Part shown: piece by piece, positions 13,516-21,902 of the stretch
Numbering within the stretch: position 1 is the first letter of the stretch
How the letters are laid out: every line of letters starts with the position of its first letter
Source: Clostridia bacterium
GTDB lineage: Bacteria; Bacillota; Clostridia; Oscillospirales; CAG-272
Assembly (NCBI GenBank): GCA_017508405.1
Contig: JAFVYY010000089.1
Coordinates: forward strand, 1-40,646
Reading direction: 5' to 3'
Length of the DNA: 40,646 bases
The notes under the pieces: model-generated
What the model was told of the DNA's origin: nothing
Databases searched by the model: none
The model's input: the letters and a program-made list of their open reading frames with translations, nothing else
Position numbers and translations under genes: made by a program

Positions 13516-14787
13516 TTAAAGAACTATTGTATTTAAAGATCTTGCAGAAAGAACGTAAGATTTTTCCTCAATTGTAATTACCTTCTCTGTGGGATGGGGA
13601 TTGCATACAACCATAATTCTTTCACCATCGGGATTTGTAAAAGAAACAATATTTGAAGAAAATTCTCCCTTTGTCTCCGTAAACTTAGCACCTCTTTTTA
13701 CAAAATGAGAAATATGCTTCATAAGGTAGAACTCGGGAGTGAACGTAGCTTTACCGTCCACAACGTGTATAAGTGAATTTTGACGCCATCCCCAAGTGCT
13801 TGAGCTATCACCCTCAAGAGCGATATTCCAATAAACGTATGCGGATGCGCCTTCTCTTAAGTACATACGAACCATTTCAAATATGTACATCATCTGATCC
13901 CATGAGTTGTCACCGCCGCCGCACTCGGACTCTGTCTGTATAATTTCAAGCTCGGGATAATCATCCTTAGTTGCTCCGAGAGCCATCTTTCCTGCCCATT
14001 GATAACCAACGCCCTTAATATATTTTCTTGCCTTTTCATCCTGCATAGCGTGAGCAAGATACTGGTAATATCTTGTTCTTGTCCATCTGCTATCCCCCTC
14101 GGGACCGTTTATCGTTCCAAAGAAAATATCAACACCGCTGCCCTCTAAAGCTTCACCGAGATAATTACCTATAAAATGCGTAAGCATGTCTCCGCTCCAA
14201 ACACAGGATGGGAATACCTGATTGCTACATGGCTCATTTTGCGGATGAACGTGAACAAGGGGAACTCCTTTTTCAAGATAAGCATCAACGTACTTTCTGA
14301 AATACAATGCATATGCCTTAAAATTCTCCTCGGTTGCATTGAAAATACCGTTACTGTATACCTTCTTTGTTTTAAGCCAAAGAGGTGGACACCAGGGTGA
14401 TGCAAACATCTGCATATCATCCTGACGGGAAAGCGCTTCTCTAATCAACGGAAGAAGATACTTTTCATCTCTTTCAACGGAGAAATTATTCATTTCATAG
14501 TCCCCGTCTGTTTCGTTGTAAGAATAGAAATCTGTTGCGAAATCACTTGCACCCATTGGAGTTCTGCAATAATTGAAATTTGCTTTATCTTTACAAAAGA
14601 GCTCGTCAAGAAGTTCCTTTTTTTCTTTAGGCTTTAATTTATTCAGAGCAATTGCGCCAAGCTCGGAAAAGCATGTTCCAAATCCTCTTATATTCTGTTT
14701 TTCATCGCCAAACGTAATCTTAATACCCTCTTTATCGGTTGTCTTTCCCTTTTGCCACTTGACTCTTTCCGTTGTTGAAATAATCAT
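13516..14787 (-). CDS. Glycoside hydrolase family 30 enzyme, cytoplasmic
   Basis: This 423-residue TIM-barrel enzyme with a C-terminal beta-domain fits GH30 (glucosylceramidase/beta-glucosidase group). Clues are FGTCFSELGA near 36, YCRTPMGASDF at about 73, ASPWCPPLWLKT at 129–140, acid/base Glu185 in HPQNEP, and nucleophile Glu286 in QTESECGGG, then VYWNIALEGDSSSTWGW. There is no signal peptide, so it acts inside the cell on imported oligosaccharides; exact specificity (beta-glucosidase, glucuronidase or other) cannot be read off. It stands alone with its own promoter and a good SD (AAGGAG), convergent with glnA. Confidence 0.9.
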   Translation of the reverse strand: MIISTTERVKWQKGKTTDKEGIKITFGDEKQNIRGFGTCFSELGAIALNKLKPKEKKELLDELFCKDKANFNYCRTPMGASDFATDFYSYNETDGDYEMNNFSVERDEKYLLPLIREALSRQDDMQMFASPWCPPLWLKTKKVYSNGIFNATEENFKAYALYFRKYVDAYLEKGVPLVHVHPQNEPCSNQVFPSCVWSGDMLTHFIGNYLGEALEGSGVDIFFGTINGPEGDSRWTRTRYYQYLAHAMQDEKARKYIKGVGYQWAGKMALGATKDDYPELEIIQTESECGGGDNSWDQMMYIFEMVRMYLREGASAYVYWNIALEGDSSSTWGWRQNSLIHVVDGKATFTPEFYLMKHISHFVKRGAKFTETKGEFSSNIVSFTNPDGERIMVVCNPHPTEKVITIEEKSYVLSARSLNTIVL

Positions 14788-14819
14788 AAGATTAACTCCT
14801 TATATTAAAATTCAAGATT

Positions 14820-14848
14820 ATTTTAACATATATGCCTTTATAAATCAA
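14820..14848 (-). promoter_or_regulatory. Promoter of the GH30 gene
   Basis: Minus strand TTGATT, 17-nt spacer ending TGT, TAAAAT, 33 bp upstream of the ATG at 14787. No catabolite-response-like palindrome was evident beside it. Confidence 0.65.
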
Positions 14849-14937
14849 TCTATTTTTTAAAAAAGGAAAAGAACTATCGGTCAGAGGCGTACTCTAAGGG
14901 ATAGCTTTGCCTACAACAAAAAAACAGAAGTCGCAGA

Positions 14938-14966
14938 TTGTTTTTTTACGATTATTGTGATATAAT
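14938..14966 (+). promoter_or_regulatory. Promoter of the methyltransferase gene
   Basis: TTGTTT (14938–14943), 17-nt spacer ending TGA, TATAAT (14961–14966). The -35 is weak but the extended -10 is good. The leader is about 65 nt with no obvious hairpin. Confidence 0.6.
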
Positions 14967-15039
14967 ATGATGTGTGATAAGTCTTGTGTCGGGTTGCGAT
15001 AAGTAAGAACGGCAAATATGAATTTTCAGGAGGTTATGT

Positions 15040-15690
15040 ATGCTTGAAAAAATGAGTGATTTCTTTGAGGCGAGACTTGATAGATACGATGAGCATATGA
15101 TGACCGACATCGAGTCCGCAAACGAGTTCTATCCCTTTACGGCAAGGCAATTGCCGACTGCCAAAAACTCTTTAATACTTGATTTGGGTTGCGGTACGGG
15201 ATTGGAGCTGCAAGAATATTATAAGCTTAACCCGTCGGCAAGGATTACGGGAATTGACCTTTCGCAAGGAATGTTAACACAACTTAAGCAAAAATTCGTT
15301 GGAAAGGAAATAACCTTGATTCTTGGTTCATATTTTGATGTACCACTCGGTGAGAACGTATTTGATGCAGCTGTATCGGTGGAAAGCCTTCACCATTTTA
15401 AAAAAGAAGAAAAGATTGGTTTGTATTCTAAATTGCACATTGCTCTGAGGGATAATGGTTATTTTATCCTCACGGATTATTTTTCCTTATCCGATGAAGA
15501 AGAACAGATGCATCGACAGAATTTGATAACCCTGAAGGCAGCACAAGGAATTACCGATGACGAGTTTTACCATTATGATACACCGCTTACTGTGAAACAT
15601 GAAATTGAAGCTCTCATTGAAGCGGGTTTTACGTCTGCAGAGGTGTTGAACAATTGGGGAGCAACGTACACTGTTAAGGCAATTAAATAG
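15040..15690 (+). CDS. Class I SAM-dependent methyltransferase
   Basis: This 216-residue Rossmann-fold methyltransferase has motif I LILDLGCGTGLEL around 45–57 and the acidic residue of motif II in GIDLS (D73). Motif IV is in VFDAAVSVESLHHF, followed by LRDNGYFILTDYF. The fold and LHHF segment put it in the broad Methyltransf_11/25 group, which includes small-molecule and tRNA methylases; the substrate is not evident. It has a strong SD (AGGAGG, 8 nt before the ATG), its own promoter and a terminator, so it is monocistronic. Confidence 0.88.
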   Translation: MLEKMSDFFEARLDRYDEHMMTDIESANEFYPFTARQLPTAKNSLILDLGCGTGLELQEYYKLNPSARITGIDLSQGMLTQLKQKFVGKEITLILGSYFDVPLGENVFDAAVSVESLHHFKKEEKIGLYSKLHIALRDNGYFILTDYFSLSDEEEQMHRQNLITLKAAQGITDDEFYHYDTPLTVKHEIEALIEAGFTSAEVLNNWGATYTVKAIK

Positions 15691-15723
15691 CCGCACATTC
15701 TATTTTTTGGTCGCCAAGCCTTT

Positions 15724-15755
15724 AAGCTCTCTTTTGTTAAGAGAGCTTTTTGTTC
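15724..15755 (+). terminator. Terminator of the methyltransferase gene
   Basis: AAGCTCTCTT (15724–15733) and AAGAGAGCTT (15739–15748) form a perfect 10-bp stem with a 5-nt loop, continuing into TTTTGTT. Confidence 0.88.
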
Positions 15756-15814
15756 ACCTATCTTTTTTCAATTTTCTTTACAAGTGCTGCATTTACGGAA
15801 ACAAATATAAAATA

Positions 15815-15847
15815 CGGCATACCATTTCGAGATATGCCGCATTTTTT
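15815..15847 (+). terminator. Second terminator-like hairpin
   Basis: CGGCATA (15815–15821) pairs with TATGCCG (15833–15839) around an 11-nt loop, followed by CATTTTTT. It could be a backup terminator for the methyltransferase gene or the remains of a lost gene's end. The rest of the 15691–16011 gap is AT-rich with no coding frame and no promoter I can call with confidence. Confidence 0.5.
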
Positions 15848-16011
15848 AATAAGATGAATTTTTAAACAATGTTTTTTAATTAACGCTTATAAAATTTAAA
15901 TTCATTAATTTTTCCTTGAATTTGTTGGGCTTTTCCTCATATTACAGTTATTTTATTTTTATATTATTGTATAAATAATTTGTAGAAGTCTGTATTATTA
16001 GGAGTGAAAAA

Positions 16012-16251
16012 ATGGGAAACTACATATATAAAATCAATGAGGAAATACAAATTATCGAAAATTCAAGGGTTAAAATGTACGGCATTTCCATATTTTCTTC
16101 GGATTCTTCTCCTGACTCAGAGCCCCTTGAAGAAATCAAAGCAATAACATCAAAGCTCTCTTTTATTACGGAAATTTTAAGACTTGTTATTAGATTCAAG
16201 CCTTCTCCCATCCATCTAAAGGATATTGTAAGTGATATTATAACAAGATAA
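16012..16251 (+). CDS. Small DUF6514-like protein
   Basis: This 79-residue protein starts at an ATG with SD AGGAG 7 nt upstream. It has a short beta-rich N-terminal half (IYKINEEIQI, VKMYGISIFS). The C-terminal half (EPLEEIKAITSKLSF and later FKPSPIHLKDIVSDII) matches my memory of the DUF6514 family in Clostridia, where 'SPIHLKDVVEDF' closes the protein. Function is unknown. It is convergent with yabQ, in whose neighbourhood such genes may be sporulation-linked, but that is inference. Confidence 0.7.
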   Translation: MGNYIYKINEEIQIIENSRVKMYGISIFSSDSSPDSEPLEEIKAITSKLSFITEILRLVIRFKPSPIHLKDIVSDIITR

Positions 16252-16272
16252 AAGCCGCTTTTTAAAAACGGC
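16248..16272 (-). terminator. Terminator of yabP–yabQ
   Basis: On minus, GCCGTTTTT and AAAAAGCGGC pair with one bulged base, followed by TTTTATC. It overlaps the last codon of the convergent DUF6514 gene by a few bases. The plus strand has no T-tract here. Confidence 0.5.
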
Positions 16273-16277
16273 ATTCT

Positions 16278-16838
16278 CTATAATCTTTTTCCGTATTCCA
16301 TAAGGATGTTTCTTTTACAGTTGTCCTCTTTTTCGTGCTTTTTGATCCTGTTTTTAACGTAAGTCCTTTTGATTTTACAGAAAGCGGCTTTAAGCCATAA
16401 AGCTACCGGTCTTATAGGCTCGAAAAGACATACAAGGATGATCTTGAAAATTTTTCTTATTCTAATAACTATTAAGCTCGATAATGATATTACGACTCTG
16501 CCAAGGGTAAAATAGTAAAGCATAAATCCGAAAAAAGCTCCGAAATATATATACCATCTTATTTTTCCGTTGTTTACAAAATATACGAAAACAGACATAA
16601 TTACGGCTATCGTAACAAAATAAATTATATCCGTTATTCCCATAACAATGCTTTCGTAAGCCTTGCCGACAGACGTATCTTCGTCTATGCATTTGAGCCT
16701 TTTAAACATATATCTTTTATATCTTATTCCCAAAAAGCATCTTAAAATTCTCACGCAATCATATATTAAACCGAGTAAAAGCCCTAAAACAACAGACGAA
16801 AGTGCTACTGCGAACTGATGCGCAAGGGATATTTCCAT
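16278..16838 (-). CDS. yabQ: Spore cortex biosynthesis protein YabQ
   Basis: This 186-residue membrane protein starts with MEISLAHQFAVALSSVVLGL and continues LLLGLIYDCVRILRCFLG, the signature opening of YabQ. Three further hydrophobic segments follow (about 66–88 and 95–125) and then a long basic tail from 145 on. In Bacillus subtilis YabQ is needed for spore cortex formation and localises to the forespore outer membrane with YabP. It lies 10 bp after yabP, matching the conserved yabP–yabQ pair. In B. subtilis divIC follows; it does not follow here. Confidence 0.9.
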   Translation of the reverse strand: MEISLAHQFAVALSSVVLGLLLGLIYDCVRILRCFLGIRYKRYMFKRLKCIDEDTSVGKAYESIVMGITDIIYFVTIAVIMSVFVYFVNNGKIRWYIYFGAFFGFMLYYFTLGRVVISLSSLIVIRIRKIFKIILVCLFEPIRPVALWLKAAFCKIKRTYVKNRIKKHEKEDNCKRNILMEYGKRL

Positions 16839-16848
16839 TTAATTTACC

Positions 16849-17127
16849 TCATTTAAACAATCCTATAAAGGATCTTTTCTTTTTTTCCGGCGCAGTACCG
16901 TAATAATTAATTCCGCATATTTTACCGTTGACTGTAAGCTCTCCGCTTGATGCATCAAATTTTTCGATTTTCAAGCCTTCACCCTCTATTGAAATATCCG
17001 ATTCCGAATTCTGTGCCATTATTTGGCAGTCATCAAAGCTTGTAACGTCACTTATTCCGGTCATTCTGAGCATTCGACCGCCTATTATCGTAACATCGTG
17101 ATTTAATGGCTCTCTGTTCTCTTCCAT
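16849..17127 (-). CDS. yabP: Sporulation protein YabP
   Basis: This 92-residue soluble beta-rich protein has NHDVTIIGGRMLRMTGISDV at 8–27, then SFDDCQIM and a later IEKFDASSGELTVNGKICGI, all typical of the YabP/YqfC family. It acts with YabQ in cortex formation. SD is GGAGG 7 nt upstream of the ATG. A terminator sits between it and the upstream rqcP gene, so yabP–yabQ probably have their own, perhaps sigma-E, promoter; I could not place it with confidence. Confidence 0.9.
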   Translation of the reverse strand: MEENREPLNHDVTIIGGRMLRMTGISDVTSFDDCQIMAQNSESDISIEGEGLKIEKFDASSGELTVNGKICGINYYGTAPEKKKRSFIGLFK

Positions 17128-17167
17128 ATATACCTCCGAAACAATCTATCTGACATTAATATATATG

Positions 17168-17197
17168 AAAAAGTGCCCGAGTTTATTACTCGGACAC
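17168..17197 (-). terminator. Terminator overlapping the end of rqcP
   Basis: GTGCCCGAG (17173–17181) pairs with CTCGGACAC (17189–17197) with one mismatch; on minus it is followed by TTTTTCATAT. The upstream arm lies inside the last codons of rqcP, separating it from yabP–yabQ. Confidence 0.75.
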
Positions 17198-17431
17198 TAC
17201 CTCGTATAATTCCTGAGCATCGTTTTTTCTAACGACCTCTCGTACATCAAGTACTCTTATTTTAAGCTTTTTTGCACCGAAGGTGATCTCTACAATATCT
17301 CCCTCCTTAACATCATATGAAGCCTTAACTGTTTTACCGTTAACAGCTACGTGGGCAGCGTCGCATGCATCGTTTGCCACCGTTCTTCTTTTAATAATTC
17401 TTGAAACCTTTAAAAATTTATCTATTCTCAT
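17186..17431 (-). CDS. rqcP: S4-domain RNA-binding protein RqcP (YabO)
   Basis: This 81-residue protein is almost only an S4 domain: MRIDKFLKVSRIIKRRTVA, then AHVAVNGKTVKASYDVKEGD and IVEITFGAKKLKIRVLDV. In Bacillus, RqcP binds 50S subunits blocked by peptidyl-tRNA and works with RqcH in alanine tailing of stalled nascent chains. Length matches the family (80–90 residues). It is in the conserved yab cluster immediately before yabP. SD is GGTGAT just upstream. Confidence 0.92.
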   Translation of the reverse strand: MRIDKFLKVSRIIKRRTVANDACDAAHVAVNGKTVKASYDVKEGDIVEITFGAKKLKIRVLDVREVVRKNDAQELYEVVSE

Positions 17432-17445
17432 AATATCACCGCATC

Positions 17446-17474
17446 AAAACAGGCTGCGTAAATACACAGCCTGC
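17446..17474 (-). terminator. Terminator between hup and rqcP
   Basis: CAGGCTG (17450–17456) pairs with CAGCCTG (17467–17473), followed on minus by TTTTGATG. The T-run is short, so read-through into rqcP, which has no clear promoter of its own, is likely. Confidence 0.65.
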
Positions 17475-17492
17475 TTTTATATTCAATTTTAA

Positions 17493-17768
17493 TTAGCCGT
17501 TAACTTTTTCTTTAAGAGCCTTACCAGCTGAAAACTTAACCGTTTTGGATTCAGGAATCTGAATAGCTTCGCCTGTTGCAGGGTTACGACCTTCTCTTGC
17601 AGCCTGTACCTTTGTTTCAAAAGCACCAAAGCCAACTATCTGAACCTTATCTCCCTCACAAAGAGCCTTTTCAATTCCTGCAAATACTGCATCTACTGCT
17701 GCTGCGGCATCCTTTTTCTTAAGTTCTGTTTCCTTCATTACTACTTCAATAAGATCTGCCTTGTTCAT
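17493..17768 (-). CDS. hup: HU-family DNA-binding protein
   Basis: This is a 91-residue canonical [62 protein letters not shown] with the GRNP arm tip that bends DNA, and [15 protein letters not shown]. It packages the nucleoid as a dimer. The gene has its own promoter, with a palindrome over the -10, and a terminator. It sits between spoVB and rqcP, where B. subtilis has yabN (mazG). Confidence 0.97.
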   Translation of the reverse strand: MNKADLIEVVMKETELKKKDAAAAVDAVFAGIEKALCEGDKVQIVGFGAFETKVQAAREGRNPATGEAIQIPESKTVKFSAGKALKEKVNG

Positions 17769-17804
17769 TGGAGTTTTCCTCGTTTCATTTTTATTTCCGA
17801 TTTT

Positions 17805-17833
17805 ATTATATCACCTTATGATATAAAATTCAA
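17805..17833 (-). promoter_or_regulatory. Promoter of hup with overlapping palindrome
   Basis: Minus strand TTGAAT (17828–17833), 17-nt spacer ending TGA, TATAAT (17805–17810). TATATCA-CCTTA-TGATATA (17807–17825) is a perfect 7-bp inverted repeat covering the -10 and most of the spacer, a possible operator. Confidence 0.75.
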
Positions 17834-17896
17834 GTATTTTTGTTTATTTTTTCAAATTTTTTATTATTTTTGCGATTTTTTTGTTTAATATCACTA

Positions 17897-19519
17897 TTAT
17901 TTTATAATTTTAAGCTTTTTCAAAGCCGTTATTAACGCTCTACCTTTTGGTACAAGCATTATTTCTTCTTCGCTTACCGTTCTTGATTTTATGACTGTCA
18001 TAGCGTATACCAAAGCAGCTATTAAAATTGCAGCAAAAGTGGCTAATTCAACTGATATCAGCTTCGTTAACATAGTATACGCTATCAATGATGAGCTTAC
18101 ACATATTGCCGCGCAAACAAAGGGCATAAAAAACACATCAAAGGGATTTGGTATGTCCCCCACTTTTTTTATGACAAAATAAATATTCATAACCGACGCC
18201 GTAAGATAACATAATACAGTAGCAATAGGCGCTCCTATCATACCTATCTTATCAAGTAAAATAAGATTTGCAGCAAGCTTTACCGTAGCTCCGCAAAGCA
18301 TTGAGATTATAGGAAGCCTTTGATGTCCTGCAGAATTCAAAAAAGCGTTAGTTATTGCTATAACACCTAAAAATATTACTGAGATAGCCGCAACGGAGAG
18401 CCAGGGTGCCGCTCTTTCCACCGAATCATCCTTAAACATAAGTAAATTTAAAATCGGAGCGGAAAACACAGCCATACCAACAGCGCAAGGAATGGATATA
18501 ATAGCTGTCATTCTCATTCCCAGCTTTCTGATTTTTATTCCCCCATCCTCGTCGTTTTTTGCAACAGATGCGGATATGAGAGGAACCAACGCATTGGCAA
18601 TCGGATAAATAAGAATAGTCGGCAGATTAAACATAGAAATAACAAGGGACGTATAATCGCCGTAATAAATTCTTATGGTTGTCTTATCCATTCCATAGGA
18701 CAAAAGTCTGTTTTGTATCATAAACGTATCCAAAATGGTTGTAAGAGATAAAACAGAGGAGCTTAGGGTTATTGGTACTGCAATCTTAAGCATTTCCTTT
18801 ATTAATCCCATACTGCTTATTTCAAGGCTGCCGTTATCACCGATTCTGTTATATTTATCGAAAATATATTTTCTTAACGTAAGATACAGAGTACCGAGGA
18901 ATACGCCTACGGTTACTCCCATAACCGTATATGCCGCAACTATATGGTCAGCATAGCCCATGTTTTTTGCGTAGAGCGCTCCGCAAATACCTATAACGAC
19001 CTTAAATACCGCCTCAATTATTTGAGATACCGCCGTCGGCCCCATAAGCTGATATCCTTGAAAATATCCTCTTATACAGCTGCTTATACAAATAAAAAAC
19101 AAGGTGGGAGCTACCGCTTTAATACATGATTCTGTTTCGGGAGCACCCATTAATTTTGACAGTTGGGGCGAAAAAATAATCATGAGGCCTGTTAAAACAA
19201 GCCCCATGGTCGCAAATACTTTAAAAGCCGTATTAAATATTCGGTTTGCTCTTCCGCTATTTCCGTTAGCGACACTTTTTGCTATCATAATTGATATAGC
19301 AACAGGAAGTCCCGACGTGGAAATAACGTATAAAAAAGCATAGATTTCGTAAGCTGAGCTATAATATCCCGCTCCAACGCTTCCTACTACTCTGTTTAAG
19401 GCTATTTTGGATATTAATCCCACAGCCTTTACAAGGATACTGGCGACGGTTAAAATCAGTACGCCCGAAAAAAATAAATTTTTTGAACTTCTTTTTTTAC
19501 TGTCGACTGTGTTAAACAA
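17897..19519 (-). CDS. spoVB: SpoVB/MurJ-like polysaccharide flippase (MOP superfamily)
   Basis: This 540-residue protein has about 14 hydrophobic segments. The opening SGVLILTVASILVKAVGLIS, then GSVGAGYYSSAYEIYAFLYV and ISTSGLPVAISIMIAKSVAN, is the hallmark of the SpoVB/YabM/YtgP family, which flips lipid-linked peptidoglycan or cortex precursors across membranes. Start is a TTG at 19519 with SD AGAGGA 6 nt upstream. It lies 11 bp after the uridine-kinase-like gene and before hup, as YabM precedes the yab cluster in Bacillus. It could serve vegetative wall or spore cortex synthesis. Confidence 0.9.
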   Translation of the reverse strand: MFNTVDSKKRSSKNLFFSGVLILTVASILVKAVGLISKIALNRVVGSVGAGYYSSAYEIYAFLYVISTSGLPVAISIMIAKSVANGNSGRANRIFNTAFKVFATMGLVLTGLMIIFSPQLSKLMGAPETESCIKAVAPTLFFICISSCIRGYFQGYQLMGPTAVSQIIEAVFKVVIGICGALYAKNMGYADHIVAAYTVMGVTVGVFLGTLYLTLRKYIFDKYNRIGDNGSLEISSMGLIKEMLKIAVPITLSSSVLSLTTILDTFMIQNRLLSYGMDKTTIRIYYGDYTSLVISMFNLPTILIYPIANALVPLISASVAKNDEDGGIKIRKLGMRMTAIISIPCAVGMAVFSAPILNLLMFKDDSVERAAPWLSVAAISVIFLGVIAITNAFLNSAGHQRLPIISMLCGATVKLAANLILLDKIGMIGAPIATVLCYLTASVMNIYFVIKKVGDIPNPFDVFFMPFVCAAICVSSSLIAYTMLTKLISVELATFAAILIAALVYAMTVIKSRTVSEEEIMLVPKGRALITALKKLKIIK

Positions 19520-19530
19520 ATTGAATCCTC

Positions 19531-20436
19531 TTATTTTTTTCCTAAAAATTCAGTATAAAGGGAATCTGCGGGTACATAATCAAAGCTTATTTCCGGAAGA
19601 GAGAGGAATTTATTCCGCAGCTCCGTTGCTTTACCGTAATATTTGCTTTCCGGTAAAACATCCTTTAATACTTCTATTATATATTTTTTTATAACAAATA
19701 ATTCATAATCAAGAAAGGAATCCATTTGTATTTTGCAGATATTTTTATTGGGATATATATTCTTATCCTCATTTTCCCTTACACTTTCCCAAAGGTAAAG
19801 TGAGAAATCCGCTGTTGCTCCTCGGAATTTTCTATCCCTTACTATTCTTCTTGAAAGACGGATATCATCACGGGAAAAATGCACGCCGTTAACCATAACG
19901 TCATTATCAACGTTTGTAAATATACCTATATGATCGTAATTTGAAAACAAACCGTAAATCTCAGGATATACAGCCTGTATTCCCTCAAATATCACTACGG
20001 TATTTTCGTTCATTTTGAAGGTCTCATATCCAACGCGCTTTTGTGTTAGGAAATCATATCTCGGTACCGAAAACTCCCGCTTTGTTTCAAGATCGTATAC
20101 GCATTTTTCAAGACATTCAAAGTCAAGAGCATCGACGGAGTCATAGTCTATTTTTTCATTTTCCTTTACAACTCTTATACCTTCTCTATCATTAAAGAAA
20201 TCGTCAATAGAAACGACCTTTACATCCTTACCGTTTTCTGTATAATCATCAATTATTTTATTTGCAAGGGTAGTTTTTCCCGAACAGGTGGGGCCTGATA
20301 ATAATATGATATCTGCTCCGCTTTCTTGAACTCTTGCGGAGATATCAATGAGATATTTATGAAATTTTTCTTCACATTCAAGTACATATTTTTTCTTATC
20401 ATACTCGCACTCAAAGGAAACGTTTATAATTTTCAT
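19531..20436 (-). CDS. Uridine kinase/phosphoribulokinase-family P-loop kinase
   Basis: This 301-residue protein has a 40-residue N-terminal extension, then ADIILLSGPTCSGKTTLANK with Walker A at 48–56. VVSIDDFFNDREG (about 94–106), DYDSVDALDF, PRYDFLTQKRVG and VVIFEGIQAVYPEI follow, the typical order in uridine kinase-like proteins. It would phosphorylate a nucleoside or related sugar alcohol; true uridine kinases are shorter (about 210 residues), so the substrate may differ. It overlaps hemZ by 4 bp. Conserved neighbours rel–dtd–hemZ suggest housekeeping. Confidence 0.85.
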   Translation of the reverse strand: MKIINVSFECEYDKKKYVLECEEKFHKYLIDISARVQESGADIILLSGPTCSGKTTLANKIIDDYTENGKDVKVVSIDDFFNDREGIRVVKENEKIDYDSVDALDFECLEKCVYDLETKREFSVPRYDFLTQKRVGYETFKMNENTVVIFEGIQAVYPEIYGLFSNYDHIGIFTNVDNDVMVNGVHFSRDDIRLSRRIVRDRKFRGATADFSLYLWESVRENEDKNIYPNKNICKIQMDSFLDYELFVIKKYIIEVLKDVLPESKYYGKATELRNKFLSLPEISFDYVPADSLYTEFLGKK

Positions 20437-21902
20437 AATAAACTCCTATCAAAAAAATTCTTCGCCTTATCGTAAAAATCTCTGTTTTCTTTTAAATATT
20501 CATATGGATATTTTGGTGAAAATATTCTTTCTATACAGCTATTCCCATTTACGTGTTTTACAAGTTTTGTCGTAGCCCCTGCTCCTATACCGAATACAGT
20601 ATGAGCATCAGACATCATATATACGTTATAAAGTCCTAAAAAAGCTTTTTTTGCGTATCCCACATTTTCGGAATTACCAACTGTGTTCTTCTGCCTGTAC
20701 ATGTAATACGGAGTATATCCGTTATATAAAAGCGCACAAATCGAATAATCTATACTCTTTCTTGCAAAATCGGTATTTTTTCCATAAATATCCTTATCAT
20801 CTGAGCGAATCTGTGCCGCATTTTTTACACAGAAGCTATGTACAGTAATATTAGCGGGAGACAATTCTATAATTTTATCGACCGTAGCTTTAAAGCTATC
20901 ATAGTTATCATAGTCGAGTCCTGCTATGAGATCTGTATTTACTATTGGTATTCCGCTTTCGCTTACCTTTTTATACGCATCAAGAAATTCTGCAACCGTA
21001 TGGCGGCGTCCTATTCTTTCAAGAACATCATCATTCAAGGTCTGTGGATTTACGCTTATTCTCGTTATTCCGTATTTTTTAGCTGTTTCGAGCTTTTTCT
21101 CCGTTATGGTATCGGGTCTTCCGCCCTCTAAGGTATATTCATCAAGTGCGTTTACGTCTGTACTGCTATAAATTGTGGAAAGAAGTCTGTCAAGCTGCTC
21201 TTCACTGAGTATTGTAGGAGTTCCTCCGCCGATATATATACAAGAAACCGTAAGTCCGAGCTTTTTTATATTATCAAACGTATTTTTTATATCAACGCAT
21301 AGCTTTTCGAGATAATCCGGAATCAAGGAGAAAAGCTTTTTACCTGCATATGAAATAAAGGAGCAATAATTACATCTTGACGGACAAAACGGAATAGAAA
21401 TATACACGCTGCATTTTGAATCATCCGTGCTTCTTAATATTTCAGTTTCGTTTTTTGCAACCTCAATACACAGCCTTGCCTTTTCGATACTCATAAGATA
21501 TCTTTTAGTAAGTATATTCATAGTATCCGTTACATCATTATGAGATAGAATCTCGGCAACCACCTTAGAAGGTCTAATTCCCGTAAGAATGCCGTATCCG
21601 GAGTCCCTGCCAGTCATTTCAGCCCCCGCTGAATATATGGCTTGTCCTATGGCAATTTTATATGTCCTGTCAACACTTTCATTCTCCATAAAATTACATG
21701 ATGCAGATTTTTCAACAAATCTTTCATCTTGGCGTAAAAGTGCTGTACAGTGTACAGCACTTTTACTTTCATTTACGGTAACGGTCAATTCAAGATTGTC
21801 GCAGCTTTCCCCATTTTCGGGAAATTTCACTCCGTGATAAAACATCATACAAAGCGACTGTACGTATATTTTATTGATATTTCCGTTTAAATTAAGCTTC
21901 AT
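20433..21902 (-). CDS. hemZ: HemZ: oxygen-independent coproporphyrinogen III oxidase-like radical SAM protein
   Basis: This 489-residue protein has a 160-residue N-terminal extension typical of HemZ, then the radical SAM motif C173-x3-C177-x2-C180 in ISIPFCPSRCNYC. CIYIGGGTPTIL, DTITEKKL..AKKYGITRISVNPQT and LIAGLDYDN follow, and the C-terminal YYMYRQKNTVGNSENVGYA is a HemZ signature. Usual HemN/HemZ chemistry is oxidative decarboxylation, but no haem genes surround it, and HemW-like haem-carrier roles are possible. It overlaps dtd and the kinase gene by 4 bp each. Confidence 0.9.
   Translation of the reverse strand: MKLNLNGNINKIYVQSLCMMFYHGVKFPENGESCDNLELTVTVNESKSAVHCTALLRQDERFVEKSASCNFMENESVDRTYKIAIGQAIYSAGAEMTGRDSGYGILTGIRPSKVVAEILSHNDVTDTMNILTKRYLMSIEKARLCIEVAKNETEILRSTDDSKCSVYISIPFCPSRCNYCSFISYAGKKLFSLIPDYLEKLCVDIKNTFDNIKKLGLTVSCIYIGGGTPTILSEEQLDRLLSTIYSSTDVNALDEYTLEGGRPDTITEKKLETAKKYGITRISVNPQTLNDDVLERIGRRHTVAEFLDAYKKVSESGIPIVNTDLIAGLDYDNYDSFKATVDKIIELSPANITVHSFCVKNAAQIRSDDKDIYGKNTDFARKSIDYSICALLYNGYTPYYMYRQKNTVGNSENVGYAKKAFLGLYNVYMMSDAHTVFGIGAGATTKLVKHVNGNSCIERIFSPKYPYEYLKENRDFYDKAKNFFDRSLL

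Noticed and set aside
17128-17172. Sigma-E promoter for yabP
   Set aside because: TCATATA and GATAGATT resemble the elements, but the spacing is too short (about 11 nt) and they overlap the rqcP terminator.
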